64,000 nt of DNA from Petaurus breviceps papuanus. Taxonomy: Eukaryota > Chordata > Mammalia > Diprotodontia > Petauridae. A program made the position numbers and the translations under genes. Shown here in pieces: positions 1-10,275 of the stretch (the stretch's first letter is position 1; each line of letters starts with the position of its first letter). Location: assembly GCA_028583685.1 (NCBI GenBank), contig JAMXIF010001164.1:7648303-7712302 (forward strand), in the 5' to 3' direction. A model generated the notes under the pieces. It was not told where the DNA came from. It worked only from the letters and a program-made list of their open reading frames with translations, and made no database searches.

Positions 1-747
1 GCCATGCTCTCCCTCTCCTCATGTAGCATGACAATAAGCTATTCACACATTCAAATGAGAAACTCCTTCTGATCAGGTTAGAGCTATTCATCTGGCTCCA
101 GCGCACATTTGCTTTCTTTTGTTCCTTCCCTGCCCACCTCACCCAGGAGCTCAGAATGGACTGGATTTGTCAATTCTTTCAACAGCCATTATCGAGTGAA
201 GCACTGAGAGGCAGGTGGTGAGCTACAATCTGGTCATGTCCTGTCAATCAAACCACAGACAACATTCACTCCACAATGCTGAGGGGCTCAGAAGGGCTAC
301 AAAAGCCCCACGTGGAGATAACTGCTCCAAAAATAAAGGGACAGGGAGAAATTTAAATGACAATGGATTTTACCTGACTGGAGCCACTGAGATAAAGCCT
401 GTGAGCTCAGAGCAGGGAAATAGGGCTGGGAAGTTAGTGCCCTCAGGTTTGTTGGTGGTGATGTTTCATCCTCGAGAAAATGTCACCAGACTAATTAGCC
501 AGTTCCTAGCTAGAATGTTTATTACATTTAATTTGATGCTTGATGCCCAACAGGTATCGCTTTCATTTATGTAAGAGCTGTGACCTCCAGCTAAGGATGA
601 AGAGAAGTGGAAGTAAAGGAACAATCACTTTAAACTGCTCTGATAATCCTAAAAAAAATTAGAAGGAACAGGAGGAAGCTGTGTTGAGGCTTAGTCTGTA
701 TCTGCTCCATTGAAATAGAATCACAAGATGCTAAAGATAGAAGCAGC
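1..747. other. No recognised gene or repeat
   Basis: The open frame at 215-574 (119 codons) has no motif I recognise and is of chance length for this window. There is a short A-run at 651-658. Confidence 0.5.
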
Positions 748-942
748 CTTAGAAATTATAGGATCAGAGCTTTAAGACCAGAAGGAACTTAGAGGTTATG
801 TAGTCCGATTTGCTTATTTTGTAGCTGAGCAAACAGTTCCAAGGCATGATTTGCCTAAGATTGGATAGTTCATAAGGAACAGAACTAGGATTCAAACCCT
901 CTGATTTCAAATCCAGCACTCTTTCTGCTATAGCATGCACAT
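748..942 (-). repeat. MIR/THER1-type SINE, degraded
   Basis: Matches the reverse of a MIR-like unit: GATCAGAGCTTTAAGACCAG, TAGCTGAGCAAAC, AAGATTGGATAG, AACTAGGATTCAAACCCTCTG and CAGCACTCTTTCTGCTATAGC. Confidence 0.65.
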
Positions 943-964
943 ATTCACTATATATATATATTTA

Positions 965-1975
965 AAACTTCTTATTAAAAAAAAGTTTTACATTCCCTTC
1001 ATTTCCAAATGGATCACTCCCCCATCCCTCATAAGTAAGCCATCCCTTGTAACACTAAAACAGAAAGAGAAAAAAGCAGTTCAGCAAAACTAACTAAAAC
1101 AATAATCATCTCTGACTCTATATGCAATATTTCACATTTATAGTCTCTCACTTTTGCAAAGAAGGGAGGGAGGTACATTTTCTCACTTCTTCTCAGATCA
1201 AGTTAAGCTATTATAAATACATAATATCCTTTTTTTATTGTTCTTTCCATTTTCATTGTCACAGGCATTGAATGTGCTTATTTCATTTTGTATCAGTTCA
1301 TATAAGTCTTCTTATACTTCCATGAATTCTTTGTATTTGTTTTTTTTTTAATTTTAGGCACATAATTATCCATTATATTTATAAACTCCAATTTGTTTAG
1401 TCGTCCCCTCGTCAGTGGGCATCCATTTAGCATCAAGATTTTCAGTACAGCAAAAAGTGCTACCATCAGTATTTTGGTGTATATTGGACCTTTTTTTTCT
1501 TTGACCTCATTAGGGTATATGCCTAGCAATGAGATCAAAGAGTCAAAGGGGATAGACATGTTAGTTCATTTTTTTAAGCATAATCCCAAATTTCTTTCTC
1601 CTATGGATCAATCAACATATGTATTTTTTTTTTGCTTTTTTTTTGGGAGGGGAGGGTAATTGGGGTTAAGTGGCTTGCCCAAGGTTACATGGCTAGTTTT
1701 TGTCTGAGGCCGCATTTGAACTCAGGTTCTCCTGACTCCAGGGCTGGTATTCTATTCACTGTGCCACCTAGCTGCCTCTTCACATATGTATTAATGTACC
1801 AATAATGCATTAATGAACCTGTCATGTCACAGCTCCCTTAACATTGATGATTCTTATATTTTGTCACCTTTGCCCAGTTGATTGCTAGGTATGAGGTGAA
1901 GTCTCAGAATCGTTTTGATTTGCGGTCCTCTTATCATTAGTGATTTGGAGCAATCTTTTCTGTAGTTATTAATAA
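965..1975 (-). mobile_element. L1 3' end (ORF2 C-terminal part and 3' UTR), SINE-interrupted
   Basis: Read on the minus strand, about 1270-1620 and 1780-1975 encode decayed L1 ORF2 C-terminal sequence (LNGCPLTRGRLNKLEFINIMDNY). The upstream part about 965-1270 is the 3' UTR. A tRNA-SINE is inserted at 1622-1779. It has multiple stops and is 5' truncated. Confidence 0.75.
1622..1779 (-). repeat. tRNA-derived marsupial SINE inside L1
   Basis: Minus strand: GGCAGCTAGGTGGCACAGTG head, CTGGAGTCAGGAGAACCTGAG, GCCACTTAACCCCAATT and a poly-A/T end at 1622-1645. The subtype has the TGCCACCTAGCTGCC end. Confidence 0.85.
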
Positions 1976-2629
1976 TTAAGAGCTATTCATCTGATTCTCA
2001 CAGGGAGGTACTGTTTGCTGTGGTGTAAGTGATGGGAAGCCTGGGATGAACTAAACACTTACTTTTAGAGTTTGTGATGGAGAAATGGAAATCCTGGTAA
2101 AGTCTAACATTCACCCTGGATTTGGAGAAAGTGGATGTCAAAAGGTTTAGATGAAAGACAAGTAGGACCTCACAGAATAGAATGCTACAGAAGTTAGCAT
2201 AAGAGGGATAAGCTATGCTCATGGATGAAATTCTGAAGACACAAAGGGAAAAAAATTCCAGTGAGAAGGAAAAATGAGATTTATCTAAAGGAATCACAGT
2301 TGGATCACAGGAATCCCACTAACTAACTTATTTTTAAAAGAAATATATAAAATATGGAAGCAAGATGATTTAAGAGTGTGGCATGATCCATATGATCCAT
2401 ACCCCCTTCCCAGTTCCCTCCCCACTCTCTGCCAAAAAAAAAAAAAAGGTTTCCGGAATGCTAAAATTCAAACTCAATTGCATTAGGAAAGGGGAAGTAA
2501 TGGTGGTAAAATGGGTTTTTAAAAAAGTTCTATGGGGAGTAAAAGGAGAATCAAAGAGGGGCTAGGATCTTTGTTTGGGAGAGGATCTTATAGTGATAAC
2601 TGACAGCAGAGAGTAGGGTAGACCTGGCT
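1976..2629. other. Unassigned sequence with an A-run
   Basis: No exon or repeat family was recognised. A 14-bp A-run follows a CT-rich stretch at about 2400-2447. Confidence 0.5.
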
Positions 2630-3126
2630 TTTCTTTTTTTTGCTTCCAGAAATGACCTTTGTATTGAATAGGACTAAATGAAAATGACAAATAGGAAGTT
2701 GAAACCCAAGATAAGGAAGGAGTCAGAGGGTACTTAGTCCCTTGATGAATTCAAGTCACCTGACCAAGATTAATTTTATCCTCCAGTAATCAAAGAACTG
2801 GCAGATGTGATTGGTGATGCTTTGAAGGATGATATTTGAAATATTTGAAAGCTAATGAAAAACAGGAGAAGGTACCAGAGGATTGGATAAGGGTGAATGT
2901 TATCCTTATTTTCAAAAACAGTAAAGAGAAGAGGGTCTGCAAACTATAGGCCAGTGAGCTTGAATCTGATTCCCTGGACAATTGTAGAATGGATCATTAA
3001 AGAGAGGGTTGGCAAATATTTATAAAGGAAGGTGATGATTACAGAACATCAAAATGGTTTCATCAAGTACATGTCATGCCAGACTAAAGTCTTTGCCTTT
3101 TTGTTTTTTGGCCAGAATCACTAAAC

Positions 3127-3282
3127 TAGTATGGGGCAGTGGATAAAGAGCACTGCTCTGGGAACCAGGAAGACTTATCTTCCCAAGATCAAATCCAGAC
3201 TCAGGCACTTACTAGCTGTATGACCCTGGGTAAGTCACTTAACCCTGTTTACCTCAGTTTCCTCACCTGTTAAATGAGCTGG
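3127..3282 (+). repeat. Mar1-type CORE-SINE, 5' part
   Basis: tRNA-like head (GGCAGTGGATAAAGAGC), CORE region (GACTCAGGCACTTACTAGCTG) and the CTCACCTGTTAAATGAGCTGG segment. It is interrupted exactly at GCTGG by the solo LTR and resumes at 3823. Confidence 0.85.
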
Positions 3283-3822
3283 TGTAGCGGCAAGCACCCC
3301 AAGCACATCCTCAGGGTTTGCTGCTACCACAGGTTCTTGGATCTGCTTTGTTAAAGGAAAGCAACTCAAAATGGGTTAACAAGCTTACTTTAATCAGTCA
3401 GACATATATCGTTTACCTTGTTCAGGGGAAAAAGATCAGCACCCCAAACTTCAAAATATACAGACAGAATTATCAAGACATTAACAGATCAAGTAGACAG
3501 CTTTCCAAACTGTCCAACCATTACATCCATACCCAGTCAACATCTGGGTTTCCATATCTGGGTTTTTCAAAGCCAGGGGACTCTCAACAACGGCTTCCCA
3601 GAATTCAGATCAAATCACAGAACACTTCTCAAAGTGAGTCCCAAAACAAAGCTACACATCAGGGCTTATATAGCCTTCTCCTGTCTCAGAGAATGTAACA
3701 ACCTTATTGACTCACTGGCCAATCAAGAAGTATCTACTGAAAAACAAGCCTCCCTCCCCAGGCTTCAGGTGCATTTTAGCCTAGGGGCAGGGAAGATCTT
3801 CCAAATTTGCATTCCCATTACA
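3283..3822 (-). mobile_element. Solo LTR of an endogenous retrovirus (copy 1)
   Basis: The 540-bp unit starts TGTAGC and ends ATTACA and is flanked by the exact 5-bp duplication GCTGG (3278-3282 and 3823-3827). It has no internal retroviral sequence, so it is a solo LTR left by recombination. Read on the minus strand it shows a CCAAT-type GATTGG, a TATATAAG box and downstream ATTAAA, in the order expected of U3-R-U5, which sets the orientation. It sits inside a Mar1-type SINE. The 5-bp duplication suits several ERV classes, so I do not assign one. It is a non-coding fossil. Confidence 0.88.
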
Positions 3823-3925
3823 GCTGGAGAAGGAAATGACAAACCATTCCAGTATCTTTGCCAAGAAAACTCCAAATGGAGTCATGAAGAATTGGACATG
3901 ACTGAACAAAACAACAAAAACTAAA
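3823..3925 (+). repeat. Mar1-type CORE-SINE, 3' part
   Basis: This continues the SINE after the LTR (GCTGGAGAAGGAAATGACAA, then the CCAAGAAAACTCC tail and GACTGAACAAAAC AACAAAA end). The tail is the 3' module of marsupial Mar1-type SINEs, thought to be borrowed from an RTE/Bov-B-type LINE. Confidence 0.85.
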
Positions 3926-5169
3926 TTAATACATGAGGGAAATACGTGGACATAATTCACCTGGATTTTAGCAACACTTTCAGTAAAGTGTCCCATACTA
4001 TTTTTTGTGAAAAAGGAGAGATATAGAATAGATGAGATTAGAATTAGCTGTATTCAGCACTATAGGATGACTAGACTCAAAGAGTGGTTGTTGGTGGTTC
4101 AGCTTTAAGGTGGCAGTAGCCCAGGAGTCTCTGCTTGGCCCTGAGCTGTTTAACATTTTTATCAATGATCTTAATAAAGGCACAGATGGCATGCTTATCA
4201 AATTTGCAAAATTGGGAGGTTAGCTCATAGCAAGTGATAGGATCTAGAGAGATCTTGGCAGCCTAGAACATTGAGAGGAATCCAATGAGATGAAATTCAG
4301 CAGAATAAATGTCTTATACGTGGGTAAAAAAAAAATCAGCTTCACTGTAAGATAGAAGAAGGCTGGTTAGATAGCAGTTGTTCTGAAAAAGACTTGGGGA
4401 GTTTTAGTGGATAGCAAGCTCAATATGAGTCAGCTTTGAGCTGCTGTAGCCAATAAAGCTAATTTGATCTTGCAAGCCATGTTTAGAGAAACATAGCTTC
4501 CAGGAATAGAGAGGTAATAGCCTCACTGTACTCTGCCTTCATTAGATCTCATTTGCCCTGTTGTGTTCAGTCCTTGGCCCCATGATTTAAAAAGGATATT
4601 GGAAAGCTGGAAAATGTCAAGAGGAAGATAATCAAGATGGTGAAGGGCCTTGAGACTATAGCAGATGGCTGAAGGAAATGAGTATGTTTAGCCGGGAGAA
4701 GATAAGCCCCAGTGGGCCTGGGGACATGACAACTCTCTTCAAGTTTTTGCAGGGTTATCATATGGTGTAGGGATTAGACTCTTTGGTTCTAAAGGGCAGA
4801 ACCAGAAACAATGACTGGAGGCTGTAAAAAGATCAAGTTGGACTTGATGTTGGGAAAAGTTTCTTAACAACTAGAGCTATTCAAAGGTAGAATGTGTTGC
4901 CTGGAGAGGTGGCATGTTTATCCTCCTTGAAGGTCTTCAGGCAGAGGGTGTATGGCCATGTCAGGTACGTTAAAGTAGAGATTCTTTTCCTGTGTGGTGT
5001 GGATGGAATGGCCATCGAGGTTCTTTCCAGCTCTTGGATTCTGTGAGCCTTTGTCTTATATATTTGTGTCCATTTCCTGCATGCCTCAGACATTGGGCCT
5101 TTATCAGAGACTTAGTATAAAGAGTCCTTCTCTCTTGATGCTCTCCCTTCCATTGGTTGCATTGATTTT

Positions 5170-5418
5170 GGTCATGTTTGTTGTTGTTCAGTCTTTTCAG
5201 TTGTGTCTGACTCTTCATGACCCCATTTTGGGTTTTCTTGGCAAAGATACTGGGATGGTTTGCCATTTCCTGCTCCACCTCATTTTACAGGTGAGGGAAC
5301 TGAGGCAAACAGGGTTGAGTGGCTTGTTCAGGATCGCATAGCTAGTAAGTGTTTGAGGCAGGATTTGAACTCAGGTCTTCCTGACTTCATGTCTGTCACT
5401 CTATCCACTGCACCATCA
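5170..5418 (-). repeat. Mar1-type CORE-SINE
   Basis: Reverse orientation from the tail (TTGTTGTTCAGTC, GACTCTTCATGACCCCATTT, GGCAAAGATACTGG) through CTCATTTTACAGGTGAGGGA to the head (CTATCCACTGCACCAT). Near full length. Confidence 0.88.
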
Positions 5419-5645
5419 GAGGCAAAAGGGGCCTGGAAAGATTAAGTGACTTGTCTAAAAGAATAGTAGAGCCAAAATTGGAATTCAGGTCTCCTTACTC
5501 CAAATCCAGAGTGAGTAAGATTCATGCTTTTGGTAAAGCATTGTACCTTAAAATGGGAGACCTGATTTTGAGTCCTGGATCTGAAGTTTACTAGCTAAGT
5601 TTACTAGCTAGGGGGAAGTCCCTGTACCCATCTGAGCCTTGGTTT

Positions 5646-5819
5646 TGGGGGGGGGGTTTGTCTTTTTTTGGAGGGGAAAAGGCAAAGCAATTGGGGTTAA
5701 GTGACTTGCCCAAGGTCACACAACTAGTAAGTGTTAAGTGTCTGAGGTCGAATTTGAACTCGGGTCTTCCTGACTCCAGGGCCAGTGCTCTATTCTTCAC
5801 TACTCTGCCTAGCTGCCCC
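5646..5819 (-). repeat. tRNA-derived marsupial SINE
   Basis: Minus strand; the poly-T/G-rich tail begins about 5646. AATTGGGGTTAAGTGACTTG and TGCCTAGCTGCCCCA are typical. The internal TAAGTGTTAAGTGTCTGAGG spacing is the longer subtype. Confidence 0.87.
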
Positions 5820-5844
5820 AGCCTTGGTTTTCTTAATTGTAAAA

Positions 5845-6020
5845 TGGAAATGAAATTTATATTGCTACATTGCTTTTGCAGACCAGGAGATTGAGGCTGA
5901 CAGAGGTTAAGTGATTTTTCTGTAGTGATGATTGAGAGTTATTGTCAGAGGTGAGATTTTAGCCTGGCCTTCCTAACCAGAGACCCAGGCTTCTAGCTGC
6001 TGCTGCACTACAGTGCCCCT
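5845..6020 (-). repeat. MIR fragment
   Basis: Reverse MIR CORE: AGGAGATTGAGGCTGACAGA, GGTTAAGTGATT, then CTTCCTAACCAGAGACCC and a CACTACAGTGCCCC end. Confidence 0.6.
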
Positions 6021-6738
6021 GTATAAGCAAAAACAAAACAAAGCAATTAGATTTAAGCTAATAATCAACCTTTTGGCCAGGGCAGATTGAGCATTATGAA
6101 TCACTGCTTTTCTTTTCCACAAGTCTTTATAATGTCACCTAGGATATATCCTGTTAAATGTGCTCATCCTCCCCACCCATTTGCAGAAGAGCTGTTTATT
6201 TCTAACATTACTCTTTTCTCTAAAGCCTTCTAGGGATGGAGTAGGTAGCTGTGTAACTCCTTTCCTTCAAGACACAGAATACTTTGTGATCCTGTTAAGC
6301 TTCAAAATGACTCTGTGATGTAGAGGGGGAAGATTATGCCACACATTTTAAATATCTTTGTGTGGCAGAAGAAGAGCTTAAAGAGAAGATGCCAGCACCA
6401 GAATGAGGAAGAATAAGATGAAATTCGATCTGTGTGGTAAAAAGTGTCAGGCACACTTTTCTTAGTACACGCGTTGCTGGGGCAGGCACTTAACCATTCT
6501 TTGAGAAAAGCAATGATTAAATTTCATTCTGTGTGACGCCATGTTCACCTGTATGTAGCCCTTGTGCAACCTACCCCTCATGCATACACATATATACTAT
6601 GTAATATGATATAATATGTGTGTATAATCTTACAGCTTTAATAATGGCTAGAATAAAGAAATACTAAATGTGCCACTATATGGGAATGATTAAATTGTGG
6701 CACATTATAATTCGTTTCAGACTGGCAAGGAAGGAAAG
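6021..6738. other. Unassigned sequence
   Basis: No exon or repeat recognised. A short TATA/TGTG-rich stretch lies at about 6585-6625. Confidence 0.5.
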
Positions 6739-6739
6739 A

Positions 6740-6985
6740 AGGGAACCATGATTTATTTAATGTCTACCTTGTATCAGGCACTGTGCTGAACACTTTACAA
6801 ATATCTCTTTTGATCCTCACAACAACTCTGGGAGGTAGTTGTTATTATTATTTACAATTTTACAATGAGGAAACTGAGACAGAAAGAGGTCAAGTGATTT
6901 GCCTAGGGTCACACAGCTAGTAAGTTTCTCAGGCTGCATCTAAACTCACATCTTCCTAGTTCCAGATTCAGTCTTTCCTTGTATG
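6740..6985 (-). repeat. MIR, near full length
   Basis: The reverse MIR order is complete: GGCACTGTGCTGAACACTTT, CTCACAACAACTCTGGGAGG, TTACAATGAGGAAACTGAGA, CTAGGGTCACACAGCTAGTA and the SINE head. Confidence 0.8.
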
Positions 6986-7910
6986 ACTTGACTGCTTCAA
7001 GTATGAGGCCTAAGGAAGAATTTGGAAGGACTCAGAATGAGTATGCACTATGATCAAAAGAGAAAGAGTGAATGAAAATGATATTCAATATCTGCTGAAT
7101 TGATTCGAATTGAATTAAATGAAGGGGAAAATGTTGATGTCAATTTAGAGGGAGTGGTTAAAATTACAATACTCTCTGCATTGAAATGAATTTATTTAAA
7201 CGCAAATAGTTACTGAACAAGTGTAATGGTTTATATTGATGTTCAATGTTAAGTTTTTAGTAAGACAGTTTTAAAAAAGAAATAAAAATGGTGGAGCACA
7301 GTGCCACTGATCTAAAAGGGATTCCATCTTTTAGGTCCTGTGAAATGCTTTTATGGTTTTGTAAGAGGGATATTATGGTATCTTGTTTTGTTCCCACAAA
7401 GTTATTGGAAGATAATCAGTAGCTGTGGGGAAGTTTGCTTGTCTCATTTTTCTAAGACAATGACCTTCCTGGAACTATGACAAGGGCCAGAGGGAACTAG
7501 AAAGGTGGGGGTGTGGCAAGCCCCTCAGACCTTAGAGATCACACCTGGTCAAATATCCTCACTACTACACTTATGTAATTTGCATATAATGACAGAACAT
7601 AGGGAAATAAAGTGAGGAATCTGAGGAATTTGACTAATCCTAAATCTACCAGGAAGGACAGAACTGTATAACCTTACCTCTGCTTCCGTATCAGTGTGGG
7701 TGTGTTCCTAGTGAGCACCACACCTGCTTCCTTTCAGGAAGCATAATAAACACCTTCCTTTGCACACTGTTTCTGAGTTCTTTCAGTGGGAAGGGGTTTG
7801 CCATTTAAGGGCTATCTTAGATGGATTTTTCTAAGGGCCCCCAGGGAAATAGTGGACAGTGGAAGCTTGTCCAGGCTAACTCCCTTACCCTGCCTGGGAA
7901 GTCCTGTGAT
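6986..7910. other. Unassigned sequence
   Basis: No repeat or exon recognised. AT-rich to about 7280, more balanced after. Confidence 0.5.
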
Positions 7911-7928
7911 CCCCTAAGCATGTTTCTT

Positions 7929-8080
7929 TTTTCTTTTCTTTTTTTTTTTTAAAGCAATCGGGGTTAAGTAACTTGCTCAAGTTTACACGGTGTGGTGCTG
8001 AGTATCTGAGCCGGGATTTGATCCAGGTCATCCCAACACTGGAGCCAGTACTCTTACTCGCTGAGCCAACTGGCCGCCCC
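7929..8080 (-). repeat. tRNA-derived SINE, 'GGCGGCC' subtype, with exact target-site duplication
   Basis: A 15-bp duplication CTAAGCATGTTTCTT lies on both sides (7914-7928 and 8081-8095), and the poly-T tail is still present. On the minus strand it starts GGGGCGGCCAGTTGG, has an A-box-like GAGTAAGAG region and a B-box-like GGATCAAATCC. It is one of three copies of this subtype in the window (with 27832 and 32930). Confidence 0.93.
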
Positions 8081-8095
8081 CTAAGCATGTTTCTT

Positions 8096-8885
8096 GAAGT
8101 TTAAACTCTCATATGTCACTGTGAAAAATGATTACTCCTTCTGCAAATCCTCCGTCCATTTTGTTGATTTAACTTTTCATCCATTCATTCATAGAAACTT
8201 TAACAGACTACCTTATGACATAAAGCTTCTTTCCCAAAGTGGTATGTGATTTAGAAGAAACTATAGTTCAGATGGGGTCCAAAACATCCAAATATAATTT
8301 GGTTGTAGATTTATTAATATGTTTCACTAGTGTTTTCCTCAAGAGACTGTGGGATCTAGACAATGACGAGCTTCCTGCCACTCACTTGGGCTGATATTGT
8401 GGTACAGAGAGGGTGGAGTGTTGGGCTAATATGGCTTGTAAAGAAATTTGGAACTTTGAAAAACAGCTTGGAAAGAATAAAAGATGATGGTCAGCAAGAG
8501 CAGCTGAGGGGAAACTGACCGTGGGGCTGATTGTCTAGCAAAGGAACAGGCTAGTTGAGTGAAATTAGTGTTTTCTATTAAAGGAAGTACCTGAATTAGA
8601 GTTTGAGCGGTGGGGTAGTAAAGAGAATAGTGTGATAGGTAAATATGAGGCCAAGAGAGAAAGAGCCTTTGTTCCTTTAGATACCAATGGAAAGGAAAGA
8701 GGAAAATTAATCAAGTCTTGGATAGGTAATAGAGATAAGAAAGGACTAAGAGGCAAAAGTGAAAGACAATCAAAGCCCAGTCTAAACCAAGTTGAACTGA
8801 ATCATGTGAAATTACCTATAGCTGACCTATCTGTTATATGCTAGGATTCCTTCATAGTGAATTAAAATAAATTGAACACTTTCAA
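8096..8885. other. Unassigned sequence with a lysine/arginine-rich open frame
   Basis: The + strand frame 8569-8841 is open for about 90 codons (EVPELEFERWGSK, later KYEAKRERAFVPLDTNGK). I cannot assign it; it may be chance or an old element fragment. Confidence 0.4.
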
Positions 8886-9002
8886 TGAGTGAGTGAAAAA
8901 AAAGTTTTATTAAGCATTATGTGCCAGGTATTGGTCTAGGCATTGTGACTACAAATACAAAAGTGAGATAATCCCTACCCTCAGGGGGCTTACATTGTAA
9001 TC
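8886..9002 (-). repeat. Fragment of an old interspersed repeat (GTGCCAGG...GGGGCTTACAT type)
   Basis: TTTTATTAAGCATTATGTGC, then a CAAATACAAAAGTGAGA block and CCCTCAGGGGGCTTACATT. The same module recurs at 23100-23225 and 28645-28735. It is an ancient mammalian repeat module whose family I cannot name securely; orientation is uncertain. Confidence 0.5.
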
Positions 9003-9205
9003 ATTATTGTCCAGTCATTTCACTCCAGTCTTGACCCTATTTATTTTTTTGTTTTGTTTTGTTTTTTGGCAAAGATACTGGAGTGGTTTGCATTCCTTCT
9101 CCAGCTCATTTTTTACTGATGAGGAGACTGAGGCAAATAGGGTTAAATGACTTTTCCAGGGTCACACAGCTAGTAAATATCTGAGACCAGATTTAAACAT
9201 GTTCT
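9003..9205 (-). repeat. Mar1-type CORE-SINE with (GTTTT)n stretch
   Basis: ATTGTCCAGTCATTTCACTC, GGCAAAGATACTGGAGTGG, AGGAGACTGAGGCAAATAGG and GGGTCACACAGCTAGTAAAT. A TTTTTTTGTTTTGTTTTG expansion is present at about 9040-9066. Confidence 0.83.
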
Positions 9206-10090
9206 AATGGTAAGAAATAATACATATAGGGAAGCTGTGGCCAGTGTAGAGAATTTTAGTGTGAAGAATCAGAGAGTTGGTGAATGGAGGCCTAAGCATA
9301 TTATCACACCCTTCCCAGGAGCAGAAACACTGAATCAGAGAGTTAAGATAGGCACTCAGCAGCCATCTAGTGTAATCCTATGTGAAAGCACTATCCACTA
9401 CGGTACACCTAACAAGCCTGAAGATGTCTGTGATCATGCCCTAGAGCAAATATCCTAACTTCTGATCCCACTGATGAGAGTTTGCACCATGGCTATTACA
9501 TTCCTCTTAGGGTTCTATGCTCATTTCTGAGGGTTTGAATATGTCTTTCCTAATGCTCTAGTTTAAAAGTCCCCACTGGTGTGCTTCCCATCATGATTAC
9601 TAGTTGGCATCAATTAGTATTTAGAAAGAGGACTTAACTAAAGGTAATGTTAATGAGAATAGTTAGTAAAAAATATTTCCCTAAAAGTCTGTGATACATT
9701 CTCCCACAAGTAAATACAGAATCTAAGGCAAAGTGGTCTTTAGCTCAGAAAGCACATCTGCTAAAGGGGTAACACATTGTTCCTGAAAGTAATTTTGCTG
9801 GAGTCTTCAAGAAGTTAAAATCAGGTACGGTTTAGTTTTTTTTCTGCTGGATTCTTTGTAGAGTTTTGAATCTGTTTTCTACCCCTTATTCAAGGTTTCT
9901 TGGATCCTAATCTATCAGCTCTTCTGAGGAGGCTTCTAGGAGGCTAGCCAGGATATTGGAAAGATAAAAAGTCCAAAATCTTCTGAAGGTTTTAAGATCT
10001 TCCTTTGTCCAAAATGGGAGGAGGAGGCCTATACACATTCCTCTCCCCGTTCATTAGTTAATGGATGGCTACAATTTTGGCCCTGTGATG
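9206..10090. other. Unassigned sequence
   Basis: The + frame 9207-9458 is open for 83 codons with no recognisable domain. No repeat was assigned. Confidence 0.45.
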
Positions 10091-10094
10091 GATA

Positions 10095-10275
10095 TCACAT
10101 TTCTAGCATTTATATAACACTCTAAGGTTTTCAAAGCACTTTACAAATATTATCTCATTAACAACCCTAGAAGATGGATGTTATTATCATTCTCATTTTA
10201 TAGATGAGTAAACTGAGTCTAAGAGAGGTTAAATGACTTGCCCAGGGTCACATAGCTAGAACATTCTAAGACATT
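10095..10275 (-). repeat. MIR
   Basis: Reverse MIR: TTTATATAACACTCTAAGG, TCTCATTAACAACCCTAGAA, TAGATGAGTAAACTGAGTCT, TTGCCCAGGGTCACATAGCT. Confidence 0.8.

Larger units (their letters stand above)
2630..5055 (+). mobile_element. CR1/L3-clade LINE, 3' half, interrupted by SINE and LTR
   Basis: The first block (about 2640-3120) keeps reverse-transcriptase remnants (VPEDW, then an NYRP-like region). After the nested SINE/LTR, 3930-5055 keeps the 'LFNIFINDL' region and the typical CR1 3' end (GAGAAGATAAG, then a sequence close to TTCCAGCTCTTGGATTCTGTGA). It is old and has many stops. Known family features: CR1/L3 elements are ancient in mammals and no longer active. Confidence 0.8.

Noticed and set aside
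3318-3924. Overlapping frames of 126 and 168 codons, with relatives at 16039-16395 and 22004-22617
   Set aside because: They lie in solo LTRs, which do not encode protein; similarity among them is nucleotide similarity of the repeat.
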